From contig NZ_JADMSU010000003.1 of the NCBI RefSeq assembly GCF_015561195.1, positions 1 through 64,000 on the forward strand: DNA of 64,000 nucleotides. Reading direction: 5' to 3'. Positions 58,549-64,000 of this stretch are shown here, piece after piece; positions within the stretch are counted from its first letter, which is position 1, and each line of letters starts with the position of its first letter. The position numbers and the translations under genes are program-made. The stretch is from Collinsella aerofaciens (GTDB lineage: Bacteria; Actinomycetota; Coriobacteriia; Coriobacteriales; Coriobacteriaceae). The notes below the pieces were generated by a model, which ran no database searches, was not told the origin of the DNA, and saw only the letters and a list, made by a program, of their open reading frames with translations.

Positions 58549-59970
58549 ATGACTTTTACCGACAAACCCGAAAGCGCAAACGAAGCGCAGGATCATTCTC
58601 AGTCGCTCGACGACGGCGGCTTTTTCTCCCTGAACGACGTCATCATGGCCGGCAGGCATCAGCTCACCCGCTCCGAGCATCTCTTGGCCGCCGACACGCG
58701 CCGCAACGCCCGCAACCTACTCGCGAGCGCCAAGTTGCTCACACTCGTCGTCATCGTCTCGCTCGCCATGGGCGTTGCCGCCTGGGCGTTTTTGACCTCG
58801 CTGAATATCGCGACCGGCTATCGCGAGCACCACGCGTGGGTCTACGCCTTGCTTCCCGTTGTGGGCGTTGCCACCGCATGGGTGTACAAAAACCACGGCC
58901 TTGCCGCCAAACGCGGTAACAACCTGGTCATCGACTCCGCTCTGGGCACACGCCTCATCCATATGCGCATGGCCGTTCTCACCTTCGTCTGCTCCACGCT
59001 CACGCACCTAACGGGCGGGTCGGCCGGTCGCGAGGGAGCTGCGGTGCAGATTGGCGGCACCATCGCCAGCAACATCTCGAGCCTCGCCCACCTCAAAAAG
59101 CATGACCACCACGACCTCATGCTCGCCGGCATCTCGTCGGCCTTTGGCGCCGTATTCGGTTCGCCCCTTGCCGGAGCTTTCTTTGGCATGGAGATGTGCT
59201 TTATCGGCAAGATCGACTACACCGCGGGCATCTACTGCCTCGTCGCCTCGTTTACCGGCTACTTTACGTCGCTTGCCTTGGGAACCGAGTACGAGGCGAA
59301 TGTCATCGCCAACGTTCCCGCCATGACGCCCAAAACGGTCGTTATCGTTGTTATCAGCGCCATTTTCTTCGGCCTGACGGCACGCCTCTTTGCCTGGTCG
59401 GTTCGAACCGTCAAAAGCCTGTACGATCGCTTTATCACCAATTACCTCGTCCGCGCACTCATAGGCGCACTCGTGGTTTTGGCCGCCTATGCCCTCCTCG
59501 ACGCCTGGGACTACGCCGGCCTTTCCACGTGGCTTTCCGGCGCCGGATTTGCAGGCAACACCACCCTGGCGGACGCAGCCATCAAGTTGGTCGTCACAGC
59601 GCTTACCCTGGGCGCGGGCTTCCAAGGCGGCGAGGTCACGCCCCTGTTTGGCATCGGTGCGGCACTCGGTGGCTGGATCGGTTGCCTTACTGGGCTTGAC
59701 CCCAGTTTTCTGGCGGCTCTCGGCATGCTCGGCGTATTCTGCGCCGGCCTCAACGTGCCCATCACCACCTGCATGATGGCCATCGACCTGTTCCACGGCA
59801 CGGCCGCCGGGTTCTTTGTCATCGTGGCCTTTATCAGCTACCTAACCGGCGGACACCGCGGCGTGTACCCCGCCCAGCGCATTATCTCGCCCAAGCGCCG
59901 TTCGCTTATTGTGGATGAGGGCGGTACGGTAGCGGATGCTATCGAGCGCCACAACGACCTGATAGAGTAG
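58549..59970 (+). CDS. CLC-family anion channel/antiporter
   Basis: 473 aa, AAAGAGGAACGT before the ATG; a TATAAT at 58514-58519 is a likely -10 box. It has about ten to twelve membrane helices with the CLC selectivity signatures: GGSAGREGAAVQ near residue 164 (GREG form) and GFQGGEVTPLFGIGAALGG near 362. The first 60 residues are cytoplasmic and charged. The GGEVTPLF element is typical of the EriC-F fluoride exporters as well as of some chloride types, so fluoride export is possible; no fluoride riboswitch is visible upstream. It is an isolated plus-strand gene followed 86 nt later by the lipid kinase gene. Confidence 0.9.
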   Translation: MTFTDKPESANEAQDHSQSLDDGGFFSLNDVIMAGRHQLTRSEHLLAADTRRNARNLLASAKLLTLVVIVSLAMGVAAWAFLTSLNIATGYREHHAWVYALLPVVGVATAWVYKNHGLAAKRGNNLVIDSALGTRLIHMRMAVLTFVCSTLTHLTGGSAGREGAAVQIGGTIASNISSLAHLKKHDHHDLMLAGISSAFGAVFGSPLAGAFFGMEMCFIGKIDYTAGIYCLVASFTGYFTSLALGTEYEANVIANVPAMTPKTVVIVVISAIFFGLTARLFAWSVRTVKSLYDRFITNYLVRALIGALVVLAAYALLDAWDYAGLSTWLSGAGFAGNTTLADAAIKLVVTALTLGAGFQGGEVTPLFGIGAALGGWIGCLTGLDPSFLAALGMLGVFCAGLNVPITTCMMAIDLFHGTAAGFFVIVAFISYLTGGHRGVYPAQRIISPKRRSLIVDEGGTVADAIERHNDLIE

Positions 59971-60056
59971 ATGTAATAATCGCCGTGCAGCCACAATCGG
60001 GGGCAATTCAACCTGAACGCGACCGCACTGTCATGTCACACGCCGGGAGTCGCCCC

Positions 60057-61019
60057 ATGCACGCAACTGATTTTGGTCGCACGCTCATCATCGCCAACCC
60101 AGCCGCCCAGTCGGGCGCGGCACGCGAAGTTGCCGAGCGCCTGCAACGCTTTTTGGACATGACTGCACGCGCATCCCAGTTTGACCTGGTGTTGACCGAG
60201 CGTATGGGACACGCCAAGGAGCTGGCCGCGCAGACTCAGGGCTATCGCACCGTTATCGCCCTTGGCGGCGACGGCGTGATTCACGAGGTCGTCAACGGGC
60301 TTATGACGCAAAAGGAGGACGCCCGCCCCGCTCTTGCCGTCCTGCCCGTGGGCTCCGGAAACGATTTTGCCCAGACGCTCGGCATCGACGATTTCTCCGG
60401 CAAGGATTTTGGCGCGCTGCTCACCTGCGAGCTGCAGCGTCAGGATATCGGACGCATTCGCTCGTGGAGCCCTGCGAGCGGCAGCGGCGAGGCTACCGTT
60501 GAGTACTACGACCAGACGCTCTCGGTCGGCATCGATGCCGCCATCGGCCTGGGCACCACCGAGCTGCGCAAAAAGACCGGCTTGACAGGCGCGCCGCTCT
60601 ACACCCTCTCGGGACTTGAGCAGTTTGGTCTGCGCTATCGCAACTACCCCATGACAGTCAGCTTTGACGGCGCGCCCGCCGAGCGTGTGAGGGCGATCAT
60701 CATGGCAATTCAGCTGGGCCCCACCTATGGCTCGGGCTATCGCATCTGTCCCGATGCCGATCCCTGCGACGGCATACTCGACGTCTGCTACGCCTGCGGC
60801 CCCGTCCCACGCGCGGTTGCCCTGCCCATGTTCCTTTCGGCCAAAGACGGCCACCATACCAAACTGCCGCCGATTCGCATGCGCCGCTGCCGCCATGCCG
60901 AGTTCACCTTTGAGGAGCCCGACTACCCCATCCAAGCCGACGGTGAGCCCGTTGTCGCCTCGCGCATCGAGGTCGACGTCCTCGCCGACGCCCTCCAGGT
61001 CTGGCGCCCCACCCGCTAG
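60057..61019 (+). CDS. Diacylglycerol kinase-family lipid kinase
   Basis: 320 aa from the ATG at 60057 (GGGAG 7 nt upstream; two earlier in-frame ATGs have no site). The DAGK catalytic domain shows ANPAAQSGAA at the N-terminus, the ATP-binding LGGDGVIHEVVNGL near residue 70, and PVGSGNDFAQTLG near 100. It is of the soluble YegS/DgkB type, which phosphorylates diacylglycerol or related lipids. The C-terminal domain DGILDVCYACG is typical. It is probably co-transcribed with the CLC gene. Exact substrate not determinable. Confidence 0.92.
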   Translation: MHATDFGRTLIIANPAAQSGAAREVAERLQRFLDMTARASQFDLVLTERMGHAKELAAQTQGYRTVIALGGDGVIHEVVNGLMTQKEDARPALAVLPVGSGNDFAQTLGIDDFSGKDFGALLTCELQRQDIGRIRSWSPASGSGEATVEYYDQTLSVGIDAAIGLGTTELRKKTGLTGAPLYTLSGLEQFGLRYRNYPMTVSFDGAPAERVRAIIMAIQLGPTYGSGYRICPDADPCDGILDVCYACGPVPRAVALPMFLSAKDGHHTKLPPIRMRRCRHAEFTFEEPDYPIQADGEPVVASRIEVDVLADALQVWRPTR

Positions 61020-61040
61020 CAAGACCAGCGAAACAATCGG

Positions 61041-61421
61041 CTACTCGTCGCTCCCCGGCTTGCGACGGTTGGCCTTTTTAATCGCGTTGAAGTGCTTGTC
61101 ATTGAGCCTGCGCTGGCGCGAGCGCTGAGGCACCTTGGTCTTTACGCGTCGGCGCGGTGGACGCCCGCGACGCTCCAGCTCAGCGCGCAGCTTACGCAGG
61201 CAGCTCGCGCGATTCTGAAACTGACTACGGCTCTCGCGCGCCGTCACAACAATCCCCGTGGGCCCATGCTTCATACGCACCGCCGAGTCCGTCGTGTTGA
61301 CGCCCTGCCCGCCCGGACCCGTCGCGCGAAACACCTGCACCTCGCAATCGCGCGCCAACTCCTCGACCGACATCTCGGCATAGCGCGCATATTCGCGCCA
61401 TCCCATCTTGTTCTCATCCAT
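61041..61421 (-). CDS. GGQ-domain ribosome-rescue factor (ArfB/release-factor-like)
   Basis: 126 aa from the ATG at 61421 (GGGAGGTG upstream). The peptidyl-tRNA hydrolase loop [20 protein letters not shown] has the catalytic GGQ near residue 39. There is no codon-recognition domain, and the C-terminal 45 residues are strongly basic ([16 protein letters not shown]...), like the ArfB tail that enters the empty mRNA channel. It therefore probably releases stalled ribosomes. It lacks the usual RF domain structure, so it is not a truncated prfA or prfB. It converges with the plus-strand lipid kinase gene. Confidence 0.88.
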   Translation of the reverse strand: MDENKMGWREYARYAEMSVEELARDCEVQVFRATGPGGQGVNTTDSAVRMKHGPTGIVVTARESRSQFQNRASCLRKLRAELERRGRPPRRRVKTKVPQRSRQRRLNDKHFNAIKKANRRKPGSDE

Positions 61422-61440
61422 ATCAACACCTCCCCTCATA

Positions 61441-61477
61441 CAAAAAATGTGACAAAGGGACGGTCCCTTTGTCACAT
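61441..61477 (-). terminator. Terminator of xpt, near-perfect 31-bp palindrome
   Basis: ATGTGACAAAGGGAC (61447-61461) and its complement (61463-61477) flank a single base; on the minus strand it is followed by TTTTTTG. It starts 28 nt after the xpt stop. The ACAAAGGGACGGTCCC-type core resembles the element near 5599-5633 and may be a dispersed repeat used as a terminator. Confidence 0.85.
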
Positions 61478-61504
61478 CGCATACCAATCGCTTGTGTTGC
61501 GCGC

Positions 61505-62083
61505 TTAGGCGAAGGTGATCTCGCCGGTCTCGCAGTCCATATCGGCGATACGGGCCAGGCTCTCAACGCGGAAGCCGCGCTCGCGGAGCTTATCACCGCC
61601 GCCCTGGAAGCCCTTCTCCACCGCAATGCCAATACCGGACACCTCGGCACCCGCAGCCTCGCAGATCTTGATAAGACCCTCGAGCGCGCAGCCGTTGGCC
61701 AAGAAGTCGTCGATGATCAGGACCTTGTCGCCCTCGGACAAGAAACGCTTGCCAACGATGACCGGGTACTCCTTCTGCTTGGTAAAGGAGTAGATGGTCG
61801 TGGCATACTGCTCGCCGTCGAGGTTAATGGACTGGGCCTTCTTGGCAAAGACCACCGGCACGCCGCCAAAGTGCTGGGCTGCAATGCAAGCCATACCAAT
61901 GCCCGAAGCCTCAATCGTCAGGATCTTGTTGATCTCGACATTCTTGAACAGACGGGCCCACTCGGCGCCCATGTGGTCGAACAGCTCAACGTCGCACTGG
62001 TGGTTGAGGAAGGCATCAACCTTAAGGACGTTACCGGCCTTTACGATGCCGTCATGGCGAATACGATCCTCAAGCTCCTGCAT
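61505..62083 (-). CDS. xpt: Xanthine phosphoribosyltransferase
   Basis: 192 aa. It matches Xpt: start [29 protein letters not shown], base-contact region [17 protein letters not shown] near residue 55, and the PRPP-binding motif [17 protein letters not shown] near 125. It converts xanthine and PRPP to XMP in purine salvage. Although Xpt is often under a purine riboswitch, the 158-nt region upstream has no recognisable aptamer in the correct strand; only a small hairpin CGCGG/CCGCG precedes the start. It forms a single-gene unit. Confidence 0.95.
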   Translation of the reverse strand: MQELEDRIRHDGIVKAGNVLKVDAFLNHQCDVELFDHMGAEWARLFKNVEINKILTIEASGIGMACIAAQHFGGVPVVFAKKAQSINLDGEQYATTIYSFTKQKEYPVIVGKRFLSEGDKVLIIDDFLANGCALEGLIKICEAAGAEVSGIGIAVEKGFQGGGDKLRERGFRVESLARIADMDCETGEITFA

Positions 62084-62241
62084 GGCGCAACCCCTTCTCG
62101 CGGCAACGATACCGCGCGATTAATAAACGTTGTTCGATAGTCTACCACGGACCGACCCCCGCCTGTCCCACAAGCCGCATCGCACCACAAACCAGTCTTT
62201 TTGGGACGGCGCGAATACGTGGCAGGCAGCCTCCCAACACG

Positions 62242-63546
62242 CTAATGGCGGGCGCGCATCCTCACCAAACGCACCATGGCGAGCGCAAAACCCACAGCGG
62301 CCACAGCCATAAGCACGTAGAACACCGAGCGAAAACCGAATAGGAATACATCCGGACGGCCTGCAACGAAACTGGTTACGGCCTCGCCCATCGCCACGCT
62401 CATCTGCCCATACAGGATATGCGACGCCACCGTAATGCCGAATGCCATGCCAGCGTAGCGCGCCAAACTGCCCAAGCTGCCCGCAAAACCGAGCGCCTCG
62501 CGCGGGGCCGAACCCATATACAGGGAGTTGTTAGGGCTTTGGAAAATCGACGTACCGAGCGACATAAATGCGACGCAGCACACGATGACAGGGATCGAAG
62601 AGCGCTCGTCGAGCGTGCTCACCGCAAAGAGGCCGCACACGTACACGCCCAGGCCCACGGCCGTGGGGCCCTCGCAGCCAACACGGTCGGAAACCGTACC
62701 CGAAAGCGGGCCGATAAAGGCATTTACCATCGGCAGTGCCAAAAAGAGCAGTCCGGAGATGTCGGAACCAAAGCCGTGGGCATCCTGAAAATAGAACGGC
62801 AGGATAAACTCGGATGCGCCAATACCAACGAACACGATGAGCATGCAGGCAAGGTTGATGGTGAAGGCCGAATTTGCAAAGCAGCGACGAGCAGCCTCGA
62901 TCAGGGACATGGGGCGCTCGCCGGCCTCAGGCTTAACATGCGGTAGCGTATAGAGCCCCACGATAAACGAGATGACGCCAATGGGCAGGTTGATGAGGAA
63001 GATGCTCTCCCAGGGAAAGTTCGCCACCAGCATGCCGCCGAGCACGGGGCCGCACATCATGCCGAGGGCCACGAAGGTCGCGAGAATACCCATGGCACGA
63101 CCGCGCTCGCGCGCCGGAAACGACTCGGTGATGATACCCATGTTGTTAGCCATGGCCGCCGCGCAACCGACGCCCTGAACAATGCGTGCCAGGATAAGAA
63201 CCTCGAGCGAGGCCGAAAGGCCGCACAGCAGCGAACCGACCGAAAAGACGATGACGCCCAGCTGGAACACATTCACCTTGCCGCGCACGTCGCCCAGACG
63301 GCCAAACGGCAACATAGCCACGCATGTCGCAAGCAGATACACCGAGCTCACCAGCTGAATGCGATCGAGGCCCACGCCCAGCTCCTTTTGCATCGCGGGC
63401 AACGCCACGGTCACGACGGTCGAATCCAGACACACCATAAACGTCATGATGAGCACGGTAAACAGAATCGCCCATTTGTTCTTGCCATGGGTGTCGCCCT
63501 CAAGGGCAATGCGCTCGCGGCGCAGCTGCTCTGCAGTTTTCTCCAT
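62242..63546 (-). CDS. MFS drug-resistance-type transporter (EmrB/QacA-like)
   Basis: 434 aa from the ATG at 63546 (AAAGG 6 nt upstream; the ATG 6 nt earlier is too close). Twelve or more helices. Motif A is seen as FGRLGDVRGK near residue 78, and the antiporter motif C as LGMMCGPVLGGML near 160. The N-terminal LIMTFMVCLDSTVVTVALPAMQKELG is diagnostic of the DHA2 group (motif D1). Probable proton-coupled efflux of drugs or metabolites; the substrate is not predictable. It is a single-gene unit. Confidence 0.9.
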   Translation of the reverse strand: MEKTAEQLRRERIALEGDTHGKNKWAILFTVLIMTFMVCLDSTVVTVALPAMQKELGVGLDRIQLVSSVYLLATCVAMLPFGRLGDVRGKVNVFQLGVIVFSVGSLLCGLSASLEVLILARIVQGVGCAAAMANNMGIITESFPARERGRAMGILATFVALGMMCGPVLGGMLVANFPWESIFLINLPIGVISFIVGLYTLPHVKPEAGERPMSLIEAARRCFANSAFTINLACMLIVFVGIGASEFILPFYFQDAHGFGSDISGLLFLALPMVNAFIGPLSGTVSDRVGCEGPTAVGLGVYVCGLFAVSTLDERSSIPVIVCCVAFMSLGTSIFQSPNNSLYMGSAPREALGFAGSLGSLARYAGMAFGITVASHILYGQMSVAMGEAVTSFVAGRPDVFLFGFRSVFYVLMAVAAVGFALAMVRLVRMRARH

Positions 63547-63572
63547 ATCCATCCTTTCGAGTGGCGCAACGC

Positions 63573-63618
63573 AAAAACGGGGCCCCAATCGCCTGCGAAC
63601 AGTCGCGATTGGGGTCCC
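63573..63618 (-). terminator. Terminator of the metY-like gene
   Basis: Minus strand: GGGACCCCAATCGC (63618-63605) pairs with GCGATTGGGGCCCC (63592-63579) with one G-U, loop 12 nt, followed by GTTTTTG. It lies about 70 nt after the stop at 63688. Confidence 0.9.
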
Positions 63619-63687
63619 GCCTACGGAATCGGAACGAAAGGCCGCCGAAGCTTTCTGTCAGCATCGGCGACTTGTGCGAAGGCTAGC

Positions 63688-64000
63688 CTAGCACTGCTCG
63701 AGCGCCTGCTCAAGGTCGGCAATCAGATCGGCCGTGTCCTCGAGGCCGCACGACAGGCGCACCATGTCGGCGGAGATGCCGCAGGCGATGAGCTCCTCAT
63801 CGTTCATCTGGCGATGCGTGGCGTTAGCGGGATGCAGGCAGCAGGTGCGGGCGTCTGCCACATGCGTGGCGATCTGGGCGAGCTTAAGGCTCTTCATAAA
63901 GGTCTCGGCCGCCGCGCGACCACCGTTAAAGCCAAAGCTCACAACGCCGCAGGTACCGTTGGGCATGTACTTCTGAGCCAGGTCATAGTACTTATCGCCC
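63688..64000 (-). CDS. metY: O-acetylhomoserine sulfhydrylase (MetY-like), C-terminal part
   Basis: Partial: 104 C-terminal residues are inside the window and the 5' part lies beyond position 64000. Read in frame, it runs DKYYDLAQKYMPNGTCGVVS, then FMKSLKLAQIATHVADARTC, then TTHRQMNDEE-like sequence and RLSCGLEDTADLIADLEQAL. These are the conserved end segments of MetY and related Cys/Met-metabolism PLP enzymes. The enzyme forms homocysteine from O-acetylhomoserine and sulfide. In this class Thr/Ser variation is common, so cystathionine gamma-synthase cannot be fully excluded, but ADARTCCLHPA favours MetY. Confidence 0.88.
   Translation of the reverse strand, partial: GDKYYDLAQKYMPNGTCGVVSFGFNGGRAAAETFMKSLKLAQIATHVADARTCCLHPANATHRQMNDEELIACGISADMVRLSCGLEDTADLIADLEQALEQC

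Noticed and set aside
61441-61477. Palindrome at the xpt/ArfB-like boundary as a regulator operator
   Set aside because: The six-T tract on the minus strand directly after the xpt stop makes termination the simpler reading.
62084-62241. Purine riboswitch upstream of xpt
   Set aside because: The only GTCTACC-like string is on the strand opposite to xpt and lacks the conserved loops and P1 helix.
1-64000. CRISPR array, prophage, insertion-sequence transposase or integrase
   Set aside because: No regularly spaced repeats and no transposase, integrase or phage structural gene was found; the repeats at 29.3-30.1 kb are irregular and palindromic.

Overview
The window is high-GC (roughly 60 percent by eye) and densely coded, almost entirely on the minus strand. 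It reads as the chromosome of a strictly anaerobic, fermentative gut Actinomycetota of the Coriobacteriia, most likely Collinsella or a near relative. That placement is inferred from the gene set (Hyf-type formate hydrogenlyase, complete selenocysteine machinery, double-cubane-cluster reductases, a sortase-anchored BspA/InlB-repeat adhesin) and codon style, not from a marker gene.

Layout, left to right. 0.1-3.9 kb: a two-gene molybdenum hydroxylase (XdhD-like fused FeS/Mo subunit plus FAD subunit). 4.0-5.4 kb: NADP-type glutamate dehydrogenase. 5.6-12.6 kb: DUF3343 protein, mobA, the selenocysteine tRNA gene selC, selB, selA and a DMSO-reductase-family molybdoenzyme. 12.7-28.1 kb: a complete formate hydrogenlyase locus transcribed hydN-fdhF(Sec)-hyfABCDEFGHI-hycH-hycI-focA. 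28.5-29.3 kb: a RelB/PIN-type toxin-antitoxin pair, the first plus-strand genes. 29.3-30.2 kb: a gene-free stretch of nested inverted repeats and duplicated tRNA-Gly 3' ends, then tRNA-Gly and tRNA-Pro. 30.3-31.6 kb: brnQ. 31.8-44.6 kb: one 4271-residue surface protein. 44.7-52.5 kb: an eight-gene selenium-linked operon (two double-cubane-cluster reductases, their activator ATPase, a GT4 glycosyltransferase, a Sec-containing SelD, YedF, DUF3343, a cysteine-desulfurase-like enzyme). 52.9-58.3 kb: molybdate uptake modABC and the cofactor genes moaB and moeA. 58.5-64 kb: CLC transporter, lipid kinase, GGQ ribosome-rescue factor, xanthine phosphoribosyltransferase, an MFS exporter and the 3' end of a MetY-like gene.

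The genes form a coherent selenium/molybdenum network. ModABC imports molybdate; MoaB, MoeA and MobA build the molybdopterin guanine dinucleotide cofactor. SelD, SelA, SelB and SelC make and insert selenocysteine, which is used in FdhF (codon 140) and in SelD itself (codon 17); both UGA codons are read through in-frame into conserved sequence. FdhF, HydN and the Hyf membrane hydrogenase split formate to CO2 and H2 with possible ion pumping, and FocA moves formate. The XdhD-like hydroxylase is a candidate for the other use of selenium, a labile selenium cofactor.

The most novel element is the 44.7-52.5 kb operon, in which a glycosyltransferase gene overlaps selD by 8 nt. This suggests a selenium-containing metabolite (for example a selenosugar) or a selenium-delivery route coupled to ATP-driven double-cubane reductases. 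Function there is inference. Regulatory features worth checking are a UGA-containing leader ORF in front of that operon, a Shine-Dalgarno sequence buried in an inverted repeat before the giant adhesin, and an alternating three-part repeat in the hydN leader.
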